Below, piece by piece: positions 52,059 through 60,565 of a DNA stretch of 64,000 nt; position 1 is the first letter of the stretch; each line of letters opens with the position of its first letter. The stretch is from Larkinella sp. C7 (GTDB lineage Bacteria > Bacteroidota > Bacteroidia > Cytophagales > Spirosomataceae): positions 1 through 64,000 of the forward strand of contig NZ_VBSL01000001.1 of assembly GCF_006149005.1 (NCBI RefSeq), written 5' to 3'. The position numbers and the translations under genes are program-made. Below the pieces are notes generated by a model, which searched no databases, was not told the origin of the DNA, and was given only the letters and a program-made list of their open reading frames with translations.

Positions 52059-52286
52059 TCAGGACAGCACTTCACATGCGATACCGGCTTTGGTCAACAG
52101 GCGGATGACAGCCTGTTCGTTAAGCGATTCCAAACCATTTTCCTGGGACTCGATCCGCAACACACAATCACGGTCTTCCATGTCGACGCTCCACCGGCAA
52201 ATGCCCCGGAGTTTACACAACCGGCAAGCCGCTTTGTGAAGCCGCTGCCCGGAATTGATGTTCGTTCGAAAGACCAGTACGTTCAT
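52059..52286 (-). CDS. Small HMA-fold-like protein lacking the canonical CxxC
   Basis: 75 residues. The pattern FRTNINSGQRLHKA, GICRWSVDMEDRDCVLRI and NEQAVIRLLTKAGIACEVL follows the beta-alpha-beta-beta-alpha-beta order of heavy-metal-associated domains. The metal loop reads SGQR instead of CxxC; a CRLC pair (C20/C23) sits later in helix 1, with C28 beyond. Its ATG overlaps the hmuS stop by one base, so translation is coupled to the haem-handling protein. A haem or metal chaperone role is speculative. Confidence 0.65.
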   Translation of the reverse strand: MNVLVFRTNINSGQRLHKAACRLCKLRGICRWSVDMEDRDCVLRIESQENGLESLNEQAVIRLLTKAGIACEVLS

Positions 52287-53326
52287 CAGTGTGTGGCTCC
52301 TGCCAGCGCCGTTTGCGCAATGACATCACGCCATTCGGTTTTTTCGGGAAGACCGGGTTTCCGTTTGCCAAAAATCAGCGCAATCTGATTGCCTTCCGCG
52401 TCGTATAATTCCAGGCTGGTGACAATGCCGTCAGTCGTGGGCTTTTTCACGACCCAGGCCGACGCGACCTGGTCTTCCCGCAGGTGTAGGTTGAACTGCG
52501 GATCGAGCACGTTAAACCACGGCCCCATCGAAACCAGTTTCCGGACTTCACCCGTATGAATCTGGATGCAACCCCGGTTTCCCACAAAAATCATAATCGG
52601 CAACCCGGTTTTGGAAACCTCGGCAAACACCTTTTTCACCGCTTCCATTGTGATCGGGAGGGCATGACCTTCCGGTGCCAGGTGCATGGCCTGCAAACGG
52701 GAGACCTTGTGTTTCCGCAACATCTCGAAAAACTCGTGCGTATCCTTCAGGTTGAGCCAGGATTCCTGAAAAGCCGCCCCGTCGATGTCCGCATCCGGCG
52801 TTGGAACGACCGCTTCCGGTTTGGGTTCAAGGTCCAGATTTCCCGTCTGCTCAGCCGCCCGGTAGTTGGCAACCAGGGCGTCATAAGCCGTACCATTGCT
52901 TTGGTCGGTCAGGTAAATTTTGTGAACCGCTTCGCCATCGCCCGCAAAAAACTGCAAGCTCCGGCGGTCGTTTTCGTGGACGGCAAACCCGAACTTCCAG
53001 TTTGCCAGAAACAGGCGCAGGTCGATGTCTTCGCCCAATACCAGACCGACATGGCCGTTGAACGACACGTTGAGGTAGTTGCCTTTTCGTTCGTGAACCA
53101 CGCTGTCGTTGCGGGTCAGGGCCATAACGTAGCCCAGCGTCGGCACTTCTTTCAGCAGTTCGCGAAAATCACCTTCCAGTTGGATGGCGGTTTCGCCCAG
53201 GCCCGTCGCCACCAGTTCGGCTTCGCTGACACCCAGTTGGTTAGCCGCATCGCGAATGCGCACTTTGGGATTTTCGGCCTTAAAAGCCGCATACTGTTTT
53301 TTGAGATCCAGAACGGTTGTTGTCAT
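52286..53326 (-). CDS. hmuS: Haemin-degrading/haem-handling factor HmuS/HemS
   Basis: 346 residues, two similar halves typical of HemS/ChuS. Landmarks: YAAFKAENPKVRIRDAANQLGVSEAELVATGLG, YVMALTRNDSVVHERKGNY, VGNRGCIQIHTGEV, LREDQVASAWVVKKPT and LYDAEGNQIALIFGKRKPG. Cytoplasmic; binds haem delivered by HmuTUV and stores or breaks it down. It lies 12 bases after hmuV and overlaps the HMA-like gene by one base. Confidence 0.94.
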   Translation of the reverse strand: MTTTVLDLKKQYAAFKAENPKVRIRDAANQLGVSEAELVATGLGETAIQLEGDFRELLKEVPTLGYVMALTRNDSVVHERKGNYLNVSFNGHVGLVLGEDIDLRLFLANWKFGFAVHENDRRSLQFFAGDGEAVHKIYLTDQSNGTAYDALVANYRAAEQTGNLDLEPKPEAVVPTPDADIDGAAFQESWLNLKDTHEFFEMLRKHKVSRLQAMHLAPEGHALPITMEAVKKVFAEVSKTGLPIMIFVGNRGCIQIHTGEVRKLVSMGPWFNVLDPQFNLHLREDQVASAWVVKKPTTDGIVTSLELYDAEGNQIALIFGKRKPGLPEKTEWRDVIAQTALAGATH

Positions 53327-53338
53327 GTTTTTGGTTCG

Positions 53339-54178
53339 CTAAATTGGAGAAGGAAAGGGAACAGGAACAGTCTGCCGGGTGTGAACGATCAACGGGCCAT
53401 CCAGTTCCGGCTGGTGAATAATTTGTACGGATAAATGAAACGCTTTAAAAATGGAATCCGCCGTCAGAACGGAAACCGGTTTGCCAAAAGCCAGCGCCTT
53501 GCCTTCCTTGAGCAACAGCACTTTATCGGCGTATTGCATCACCAGATTGAGGTCATGCAGAATGGCGATGACGCCGTAACCGCGCCGGGTCAACCCGCTG
53601 GCCACTTCCAGCAAACTGTGCTGGTAATAAAAATCCAGCCCCGTAGTCGGTTCGTCGAGCAGCAGGTATTTGGGTTGGCGAAGGGGCACTTCGGGCTGGT
53701 TCATTTCGTCAACATCCATCAGTTGAGCCAGTATTTTAGCCAGATGCACCCGTTGCTGCTCCCCGCCCGACAGCGTCGGCACGGCCCGCCCGGACAAATG
53801 CAAAATACCGGTTCGCTCCAGGGCATACGCGACAATTGCGTGATCTTCAGGCCGTGGATGACCATCAAAATGCGGATACCGCCCCATCATCACCAATTCA
53901 TAGACGCTGAATTCAAAGGCCAGCGGGTTTTGCTGGGCCAAAACCGCCCGTCGCCGGGCCAGTTCCAGGGCCGAAAATCCCCGAATCGGTTTTTTATCCA
54001 GCAATACGAGTCCCTGCGTGGGCGTCAGTTCCCGGCTGAAGGTTTTCAGCAAGGTCGATTTCCCGGCCCCATTGGCTCCGACCACCGCCACCAGTTCCCC
54101 CGGCCTTACCGCCAGTGACACGTCGTCCAGCAGAATTTTTCGGTTGATTTGGCAGGTGATGTGTTGCGCTTCCAGCAT
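53339..54178 (-). CDS. hmuV: Haem ABC importer ATPase
   Basis: 279 residues. Walker A GANGAGKST (~34-42), signature LSGGEQQR, Walker B LLLDEPTTGLD and H-loop LHDL are intact. The insert MDVDEMNQPEVPLRQPK between signature and Walker B is typical of HmuV. It energises the FecCD-type permease encoded 21 bases upstream for haem uptake. Confidence 0.95.
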   Translation of the reverse strand: MLEAQHITCQINRKILLDDVSLAVRPGELVAVVGANGAGKSTLLKTFSRELTPTQGLVLLDKKPIRGFSALELARRRAVLAQQNPLAFEFSVYELVMMGRYPHFDGHPRPEDHAIVAYALERTGILHLSGRAVPTLSGGEQQRVHLAKILAQLMDVDEMNQPEVPLRQPKYLLLDEPTTGLDFYYQHSLLEVASGLTRRGYGVIAILHDLNLVMQYADKVLLLKEGKALAFGKPVSVLTADSIFKAFHLSVQIIHQPELDGPLIVHTRQTVPVPFPSPI

Positions 54179-54199
54179 AGAACTTCGTGGTTGATTGGT

Positions 54200-55306
54200 T
54201 TATGGTTTCTCGCCCGCGCCCCGCACCAGCATGAACAGAAACGTTGGCGCGCCGATCATTCCGGTAATGATTCCGATGGGCAGTTCGGCAGGTGCCACCA
54301 GCGTTCGGGCAACAAGGTCCGATAACGTCAAGACAATGGCTCCCAACAAAGCGGAACCGGGCAATACCGTGCGGTGGTTGGCACCCGAAACAAGCCGGAT
54401 CAGGTGCGGAATGACCAGCCCGATGAAACCGATGACGCCCGAAACCGCCACCGCAACGCCCACACCGAGCGTGGCCAGAATGACCACATTCCGTTTCAGT
54501 TTTGACACATCGACGCCGAGGTGTCCGGCCTGACTCTCGCCCAGTGCAAACGCATTCATAGATTTGCTCAGACGCGGCATCAGCAGAACCGGCACCAGCA
54601 GAAAGGGCGTGGCCACCTGCAACACCTCCCAACTGGCACCGCCCAGACTCCCCAGACTCCAGTAGGAAATCGCCCGAAGCTGAGCATCATCGGCCAGATA
54701 CATCATCAGTCCGCGCAGGGCTTCGCAAAAAACGTTGATGGCAACGCCGACCAGTAACATTGTCGAAACCACGGTTCGGCCGTTTTTACGAGCCAGGGTA
54801 TAGACCAGGAGCGTCGTGCCGACCGCACCGGCAAAAGCCGCCAGCGACAGCGCATACAAACCGGATAGCGACGACAGATCGCTGAAAACCCGCAGTTGCA
54901 ACACGATCATCAAAACCGCCATGACCGATGCACCCGACGAAATCCCGATCAGACCCGGGTCCGCCAGCGGGTTCCGGAACAAGCCCTGAATGGCGGCTCC
55001 CGAAATTCCCAACACGGCCCCCACCAGCACACCCAGCAGGATTCGCGGTAACCGGATGACGGTCAAAACCGTCTCCTGCTGGGTTTCTACGACGCCAACT
55101 TCCCAACCCATCTGTTTGAGGAGAATGGCCAGCACATCCGGAATGGGAATCGACACGGCACCGATGCCCACCGACCAGATCATCACAACAATCAACAGGA
55201 CGGCCAGCAAGCCATTCAGCCACCAGCCACTGGAGCGGGACAAGCCGGGCCGGGAAGCCTGCGGGAGCGGCTGGGTCGTTACGGGTGGTGTCAAATCCGT
55301 TTGCAT
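54200..55306 (-). CDS. hmuU: Haem ABC importer permease (FecCD family)
   Basis: 368 residues with about ten TM helices. FecCD motifs: RLPRILLGVLVGAVLGISGAAIQGLFRNPLADPGLIGISSGAS near residues 85-130 and GFIGLVIPHLIRL near 290. A cytoplasmic proline-rich N-terminus of ~25 residues precedes TM1. It forms the inner-membrane channel of the HmuTUV importer. It lies 20 bases after hmuT. Confidence 0.95.
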   Translation of the reverse strand: MQTDLTPPVTTQPLPQASRPGLSRSSGWWLNGLLAVLLIVVMIWSVGIGAVSIPIPDVLAILLKQMGWEVGVVETQQETVLTVIRLPRILLGVLVGAVLGISGAAIQGLFRNPLADPGLIGISSGASVMAVLMIVLQLRVFSDLSSLSGLYALSLAAFAGAVGTTLLVYTLARKNGRTVVSTMLLVGVAINVFCEALRGLMMYLADDAQLRAISYWSLGSLGGASWEVLQVATPFLLVPVLLMPRLSKSMNAFALGESQAGHLGVDVSKLKRNVVILATLGVGVAVAVSGVIGFIGLVIPHLIRLVSGANHRTVLPGSALLGAIVLTLSDLVARTLVAPAELPIGIITGMIGAPTFLFMLVRGAGEKP

Positions 55307-55326
55307 CCGAGTAGGGCTATTCCGTT

Positions 55327-56187
55327 TTATTTCAAGGATACTTCCTGACTGAGTTTCCGGCTCAACTCCTGCACGGCCAGTCCCAGTCGGGGGCTAAAAC
55401 CGGTCAGCAACTGCCCGTCCATTTCAATCACCCGGCGGTTCCGACCAGCGTTGGTTTGGGCAACGCCCTGCACCTTCAGCAAACCGTCGATCCCGCCCAG
55501 GCTTTCCAATCCGCTGGTAAACAGCAGAATCACATCCGGATTACCACTCACCAGGGCTTCCGGTGTCAGCGGTTTGAAGCTTTCGAATTCGTTGAAGGCA
55601 TTCTGCGCCCCGGCTAGTTGGATAATTTTCTCGATGGGTGTATTCCGGCCCGAAACCATCATGGTTCCGGTGCCGCGGGCATAGATGAAGAGTACTTTCT
55701 GGACTTTAGCCGGTTTTCGTACCCTGGCCAGATCGGCGTCCAGTTTGCGGGTGAGGGCCACTGCTTTCGCCGAAGCACCAAAGGCTTTCGCGACCTCAGC
55801 AATCAGTTTTTTGGTGCCGGCCACACTCGTTTCCTGATCAAAAATCAGTGTTTTCACCCCGGCACTTTTGAATTGTTGCAGCACTTCCGGCTTCAGATCC
55901 ATGCTTCCGTTGGATCGAACACCAATGATGACGGTGGGACGCAGGGCCAGAACGGCTTCGGCACCGATGTTTCGATTGTGTCCCACTTTCGGCATTTTCT
56001 CCATAGCCGCCGGATAGGTACTGGTGATGTCGACACCGACCAACTGGTTTTGCAGCCCCAGATCGCAGAGAATTTCGGTCAGGGTTCCGTTCAGGGAGAC
56101 GATCCGCTCGGTTTTCGGAACGCCCTGCGCAAACGTCGTTACACGGAGCGTCAGGAAAATGATAAGCCAATAGAGTTTCTTCGCCAT
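55327..56187 (-). CDS. hmuT: Periplasmic haem-binding protein
   Basis: 286 residues from the ATG at 56187 (MAKKLYWLIIF), chosen because the signal peptide (TTFAQG) starts there; an ATG nine codons upstream is less likely. ERIVSLNGTLTEILCDLGLQNQLVGVDITSTYP is the cluster A substrate-binding-protein start, and GVAQTNAGRNRRVIEMDGQLLTGFSPR the C-terminal lobe. It hands haem to HmuU. First gene of a seven-gene leftward operon. Confidence 0.93.
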   Translation of the reverse strand: MAKKLYWLIIFLTLRVTTFAQGVPKTERIVSLNGTLTEILCDLGLQNQLVGVDITSTYPAAMEKMPKVGHNRNIGAEAVLALRPTVIIGVRSNGSMDLKPEVLQQFKSAGVKTLIFDQETSVAGTKKLIAEVAKAFGASAKAVALTRKLDADLARVRKPAKVQKVLFIYARGTGTMMVSGRNTPIEKIIQLAGAQNAFNEFESFKPLTPEALVSGNPDVILLFTSGLESLGGIDGLLKVQGVAQTNAGRNRRVIEMDGQLLTGFSPRLGLAVQELSRKLSQEVSLK

Positions 56188-56215
56188 GTTGAACCAGTCG
56201 TTTGGGTAGCACAAA

Positions 56216-56238
56216 TTAATTAGACTATTTCTAAATAA
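56216..56238 (-). promoter_or_regulatory. Fur-like operator in the hmuT promoter
   Basis: TTAATTAGA-N5-TCTAAATAA is an 8-of-9 palindrome. On the minus strand it covers the space between a GTTG -33 (56240-56243) and a TTAATTTG -7-like box (56212-56219), so binding would block the promoter. Confidence 0.55.
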
Positions 56239-56269
56239 ACAACTGTTAAGCTAGATTATTTTTTACTAG

Positions 56270-56280
56270 TCTAAATTAGA
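56270..56280 (-). promoter_or_regulatory. Second Fur-like palindrome TCTAA-A-TTAGA
   Basis: A perfect 11-bp palindrome 32 bases farther upstream. CTAGAT and AGTCTAAA half-sites in between suggest an extended multi-dimer site. Confidence 0.45.
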
Positions 56281-56317
56281 ATTGTGTCAAAACTGGTTTG
56301 ACAGGCCTAAAAACAAA

Positions 56318-56343
56318 AAAGCCGCTCATTGCTGAGCGGCTTT
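56318..56343 (-). terminator. Terminator of the small lipoprotein gene
   Basis: AAAGCCGCTCA (56318-56328) pairs with TGAGCGGCTTT (56333-56343) around a TTGC loop, followed leftward by a T-rich run. Confidence 0.88.
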
Positions 56344-56365
56344 CGTACGTTATAGAAACGTAGAA

Positions 56366-56551
56366 TTATTTTGCTGAATCAGCAGCCATGCTGTCAGTTG
56401 CCATCGTCGTGTCAGACATCATAGAAGAGTCTGAAGACATTGCAGTTGAGTCCGTCGTTGAAGTTGTATCTTCAGCTTTTTTTGATTGACAAGCAGCAGC
56501 CAAAGAAACCATTGTAGCAACGAACAATACAGATTTAACGATACGTTTCAT
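56366..56551 (-). CDS. Small Ser/Thr/Met/Asp-rich lipoprotein
   Basis: 61 residues. MKRIVKSVLFVATMVSLAAACQSKK predicts lipidation at Cys21. The mature ~40 residues consist of repeats such as TTDSTAMSSDSSMMSDT with no hydrophobic core, so the protein is probably disordered on the periplasmic face. Similar short lipoproteins are common in Bacteroidota; no function known. Complete unit with its own terminator. Confidence 0.75.
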   Translation of the reverse strand: MKRIVKSVLFVATMVSLAAACQSKKAEDTTSTTDSTAMSSDSSMMSDTTMATDSMAADSAK

Positions 56552-56693
56552 GAGAGTAGTTAGTTTAAAAGTTTTTTAGATCTCACCTTTAATACCGAAA
56601 TGACCATTAGGTAACCCATCTTTTTTCAGAAAAATTAAAATTTATTTTTGGGTTACATTTGACCCGGAATCGTATTAAGTATGCAAGGAACCA

Positions 56694-57269
56694 ATGACAG
56701 AGTCCAACCGTTTGCATGTATCTGACGACCAACTGCTTGCAGGGTTAGCCAACGGTTCGGACGAGATGCTGGAAGAACTATACAGGCGGTATTTTCCGAT
56801 GGTTTTGCACCTGATTCAGAATAACAGCGGCACCGAAGACGATGCCAAAGATATTTATCAGGAAACGCTGATCGTCCTGTACGAGAAAGTGACATCGGAT
56901 TCGCTGGAATTGCATTGCCAGTTAAAGACGTATCTCTATTCGGTGAGTCGCCGGCTCTGGCTCAAGCAGTTATCGAAGCGGAGTCGAAACGGATATTCAC
57001 TGATCGATACCGAAGATCTGGCCGATGTGGACGCTGATCTGATTGATCATGAGGCTCGTGACCGCCAGTTCGACCTGATGGCCGATTCGCTCGACCGCCT
57101 GGGAGAACCCTGCCGGACGCTGCTGGAGGATTTTTACATCCGCCATCTGTCGATGCAGGACATTACCGAAAAATTTGGCTATACGAACGCCGACAATGCC
57201 AAAACACAGAAATACAAGTGTCTGATGCGGCTTAAACGGTTGTTCTTTTCAGTTTTTAAAGAGGAGTAA
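56694..57269 (+). CDS. ECF-type RNA polymerase sigma factor
   Basis: 191 residues. Region 2: LLAGLANGSDEMLEELYRRYFPMVLHLI, with EDDAKDIYQETLIVLYEK (2.3-2.4). Region 4: LGEPCRTLLEDFYIRHLSMQDITEKFGYTNADNAKTQKYKCLMRLK. It directs polymerase to a stress- or envelope-related set of promoters. The next gene starts two bases later and encodes a membrane protein likely to hold the sigma factor inactive. Confidence 0.93.
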   Translation: MTESNRLHVSDDQLLAGLANGSDEMLEELYRRYFPMVLHLIQNNSGTEDDAKDIYQETLIVLYEKVTSDSLELHCQLKTYLYSVSRRLWLKQLSKRSRNGYSLIDTEDLADVDADLIDHEARDRQFDLMADSLDRLGEPCRTLLEDFYIRHLSMQDITEKFGYTNADNAKTQKYKCLMRLKRLFFSVFKEE

Positions 57270-57270
57270 G

Positions 57271-58413
57271 ATGATCGACCACCAAAAATTCACCGACTGG
57301 ATTGACAAATGGCTTCGGAACGAGCTGACGGAAACGGAACGGCTGGAATTTGAAACGCTCCGTCGGTCAGATCCGGTTTTGGCCCAGCGCGCCCTGGAAC
57401 AACAGCAACTGGCAAAGGCCCTGAAAAACTACGGCCAGCGGACGGACTTCCGCAGCCGTCTGAACCGGATTCATGCCCGCCTGGACATGGACGCCGTTCG
57501 GGACGAAGCCAGTCAGGTGTCTAAAGTTCGGAAACTGCACCGCAACGGCGGAACGATCCGGCAGTTGTGGCAAACCTACCGCCCCATTCTGGCGGTGGCC
57601 GCTTCGGTTGCGCTCATTACGACCTTCGGAACGCTGATGCTGGTGCGGCAATACCAGTCGAGCCACAAGCAACAAGAACAATATAGCATGATGCGCCGGG
57701 ACTTGCAGGCCATCCGGCGCTCGCAAAACGCGATTTTGCAGGACCTGAACGCCCGCGAACGCGCCTTGCAGATCAATCCGGGTCAGGTGGCCGGTTCGGG
57801 CTTTCTGCTGTCGCCGGACGGGTATCTGGTCACCAACACGCACATCATTCAGGATGCCGACTCGGTGTATATCCAAAGTACACACGGGGATATTTACAAA
57901 GCGAAGGTTGTTTACGCCGACCGTAAATACGACCTGGCCATTTTGCAGGTTCACGAAGACAGTGCCTTTCGGGTGAAAACCGTTCTGCCCTACGGTTTTG
58001 AAGCCGGGCCAACCGATCTCGGGGAGCGCGTCTTTACGCTGGGTTTTCCACGGGAAGAAATCGTTTACGGCGAAGGGTATCTGAGTTCAAAAACCGGCTA
58101 TCGGGGTGACTCCACGGCGTATCAGGTGGCCATCAGTGTCAACCCCGGGAACTCCGGTGGTCCGCTGCTGGACGAAAAAGGCAATGTGATCGGCATCATC
58201 AGCGGCAAGCAAACCTCCACGGAAGGCGCTACGTTTGCCATCAAAACGGATTACCTGTTCCGGGCCATTTCCGCCATTCCGACTGATTCGCTCAAAAACA
58301 ACTCGATCCGGATGAGCCGCAAGAACGGTCTCGCCAAACTCGCCCGAAAGGATCAGATCAAGAAAATCCAGGAAAGTGTCTACATGGTGAAGGTGTTCAA
58401 GCACGAAAAATAA
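57271..58413 (+). CDS. Anti-sigma-like/S1C (DegP-type) protease fusion
   Basis: 380 residues. Residues 1-100 are cytoplasmic and helical (FTDWIDKWLRNELTETERLEFETL), in the position of an anti-sigma domain but without a zinc motif. One TM lies at ~105-124 and a short coiled coil at ~135-165. A periplasmic trypsin-like domain follows with H191 (TNTHII), D221 (KYDLAIL) and S295 (GNSGGPL). No PDZ domain. It starts two bases after the sigma factor stop, so the pair is coupled. The anti-sigma role is inferred from layout. Confidence 0.85.
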   Translation: MIDHQKFTDWIDKWLRNELTETERLEFETLRRSDPVLAQRALEQQQLAKALKNYGQRTDFRSRLNRIHARLDMDAVRDEASQVSKVRKLHRNGGTIRQLWQTYRPILAVAASVALITTFGTLMLVRQYQSSHKQQEQYSMMRRDLQAIRRSQNAILQDLNARERALQINPGQVAGSGFLLSPDGYLVTNTHIIQDADSVYIQSTHGDIYKAKVVYADRKYDLAILQVHEDSAFRVKTVLPYGFEAGPTDLGERVFTLGFPREEIVYGEGYLSSKTGYRGDSTAYQVAISVNPGNSGGPLLDEKGNVIGIISGKQTSTEGATFAIKTDYLFRAISAIPTDSLKNNSIRMSRKNGLAKLARKDQIKKIQESVYMVKVFKHEK

Positions 58414-58452
58414 GTCTCCGGAACCCCGGTTCACGCCTATCCATTCCAACTG

Positions 58453-58480
58453 AAAGCCGACTCCGAAAGAGGTCGGCTTT
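58453..58480 (+). terminator. Intrinsic terminator of the sigma-factor operon
   Basis: AAAGCCGAC (58453-58461) pairs with GTCGGCTTT (58472-58480), followed by T residues. Confidence 0.88.
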
Positions 58481-58579
58481 TTTATGAGCTTCATTTACCA
58501 AATTAAAATTAAGCGTTACCTTGTCCCTTCAATTGACGTCTTAGCAACCCTTGACCCGAATCTAAACGAACTCTTTCTT

Positions 58580-59824
58580 ATGCAGGCCAGTGTCAGTAAC
58601 CGAAAGCCCGCGGCTTTCACCGATAAGAAGTACCTCATTACCCTCGTATTTGTCACCTCCCTGTTCATGTTCTGGGGCATTGCCATCACGATGGGCGATG
58701 TGCTCAACAAACACTTTCAGCATGTCCTGAGCCTGACCAAAACCCAGTCGGCTTTCGTCCAGTTTGCCATTTTCGGAGCCTACTTCGTGATGGGGATTCC
58801 CGCCGGTCTTTTTATGAAGCGGTTTGGCTACAAAGCCGGTGTTTTGCTGGGTCTGGGACTTTTTGCTACGGGTGCCTTTCTGTTCGTTCCGGCGGCCAAC
58901 GCGGCATCCTTTACCTACTTCGGGCTGGCGCTGTTCATCCTGGGCTGCGGACTTTCTACCCTTGAAACCGTGGCTCACCCGTTTGTGGCCTCCCTCGGCG
59001 ACCAGCGTACGAGCGACCAGCGGATCAATTTTGCCCAGGCATTCAATGCGTTGGGAGCCATCATGGGGCCCGCCATCGGTGCCTACTTTCTGCTGCGGGG
59101 CAATACGGAAGGAAGCACGGACCTGACGTCGGTCAAGACGCTCTACATCGTCATTGGCAGCGTCATCGCCGGGATTGCGGTGCTGTTTTCGTTCGTCAAA
59201 GTCCCCGCGCTGACCGACCCGCACGGTGCGGCCGCCGTCGATCCGGAAGCTGTCAATGTGGATATTGAACCGGGGAAGGGTCTTTTTCAACACCGGCATT
59301 TCGTTTGGGCTGTCATTGCCCAGTTTTTCAATGTTGCCGCTCAAGCCGGAACCTGGGCGTTTTTCATCAATTACGGCCACGAAAAAATGGGCTTTTCCGA
59401 TGAAACCGCCGGGAATTACATGGTTTTGTTCATGGGACTCATGCTCGCCGGACGGTTTGTCGGCACTTTCCTGATGCGCTTTATCGCTCCCCATTCGCTG
59501 CTGGCGATCTTTGCCGCCAGCAACATCGTCATGTGTCTCATCATCGCCCAAAGCTGGGGCTGGCCTTCCTTCATCGCACTGCTGATGCTGAACTTCTTTT
59601 TCAGTATCATGTTTCCGACCATTTTCAGTCTGGGTTTGAAAAACCTGGGTTCCCATACACAGCAAGCCGCTTCGTTTATTTCGATGGGTGTCTGCGGTGG
59701 TGCGCTCTTTCCGTTTGCGATGGGTGCCGTCGCCGAATACGATGTGGCTGCGGCCTATTACCTCCCGATTATTTGTTACGCCGTCATTTTTCTGTTCGGT
59801 TCCAAATTTTCGAAACCGGTTTAA
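58580..59824 (+). CDS. MFS sugar:proton symporter, L-fucose permease (FucP) type
   Basis: 414 residues from the ATG at 58580 (MQASVSNRKPAAFTDKKY); the frame extends 32 codons upstream but that part overlaps promoter DNA. Twelve TM helices. FucP-like signs: TSLFMFWGIAITMGDVLNKHFQHVLSLTKTQSAFVQF in TM1, GLALFILGCGLSTLETVAHPFV in TM4, and GTWAFFINYG in TM7. The family imports fucose, glucose or related sugars with H+. Its single-gene setting gives no substrate clue. Confidence 0.9.
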   Translation: MQASVSNRKPAAFTDKKYLITLVFVTSLFMFWGIAITMGDVLNKHFQHVLSLTKTQSAFVQFAIFGAYFVMGIPAGLFMKRFGYKAGVLLGLGLFATGAFLFVPAANAASFTYFGLALFILGCGLSTLETVAHPFVASLGDQRTSDQRINFAQAFNALGAIMGPAIGAYFLLRGNTEGSTDLTSVKTLYIVIGSVIAGIAVLFSFVKVPALTDPHGAAAVDPEAVNVDIEPGKGLFQHRHFVWAVIAQFFNVAAQAGTWAFFINYGHEKMGFSDETAGNYMVLFMGLMLAGRFVGTFLMRFIAPHSLLAIFAASNIVMCLIIAQSWGWPSFIALLMLNFFFSIMFPTIFSLGLKNLGSHTQQAASFISMGVCGGALFPFAMGAVAEYDVAAAYYLPIICYAVIFLFGSKFSKPV

Positions 59825-59850
59825 ACACCCCCGCTTATCGGTATTGTATT

Positions 59851-59880
59851 GCGAAACGCCAGCCTGTGCTGGCGTTTCGC
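59851..59880 (+). terminator. Perfect 13-bp terminator
   Basis: GCGAAACGCCAGC (59851-59863) and its complement (59868-59880) around CTGT, followed by TTTT. Confidence 0.9.
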
Positions 59881-59948
59881 TTTTCAGGCAAGTCTGGCAA
59901 ATTATTTGTTTGTAAAACGAATAACATCACTACTCCCTACAAATCGAC

Positions 59949-60452
59949 ATGGCACGCCGGTATCGTTTCGTTTCCCTTTTCCTCCTTCTGAGCAGCGCGG
60001 TTTTTGCCCAGCAAATCACAATGCGCGAACTCATCGACCTGACCTGCCTGAAAACCGCCCAGTTTGATTCCTGCCTGTTCCGAAAAGGATTTTTGTTCAA
60101 AAACCGCTCCGAAAGTGTAGCAAATCCGGCTTGTATTTACGAATTTCAGGCGTTTCCCTACGTCAGTTCGCTGAACCAAACGTCGGCCCTGATTCAGTAC
60201 ATTTGCAACGGTCGGCTGGGCTTACTGAATTTTCAGCAGCCTTCCAAAACCGTGCAGGCGGTTTTGCGCCGGGAATTGATCGGAATGGGCTTTCAGCCCG
60301 CCGAAACCGTGGCCGGTTCGGAACGGACGGAACGCCAGATCTTTTACAAAGATAAAATCGTTGTCAGTTTCAAACCCGCCGACTCGGGCAACGGCATTGC
60401 CGGAAACTATAGCGGTTATAGCATTTCGATTCACCACGAGCGACGGCTGTGA
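59949..60452 (+). CDS. Secreted protein of unknown function
   Basis: 167 residues with a signal peptide (AVFAQQ, residue 20). Four Cys (TCLKTAQFDSC and PACIYEF, then QYICNG) could form disulfides. The C-terminal half is beta-rich (FYKDKIVVSFKPADSG, YSISIHHERRL). No family recognised. Single gene between two hairpin-bounded units; it ends about 110 bases before the AT-rich CHAT gene. Confidence 0.75.
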   Translation: MARRYRFVSLFLLLSSAVFAQQITMRELIDLTCLKTAQFDSCLFRKGFLFKNRSESVANPACIYEFQAFPYVSSLNQTSALIQYICNGRLGLLNFQQPSKTVQAVLRRELIGMGFQPAETVAGSERTERQIFYKDKIVVSFKPADSGNGIAGNYSGYSISIHHERRL

Positions 60453-60565
60453 GGGGGTATCAGGCAATCCAAAAGCCACCAAGCGACCGCTGGACGGGCG
60501 TCAATTAAATTAATAGGTTTCCATTTATTAGAAATACTGTCAACGCAACCAGATACTGCTAGCGC

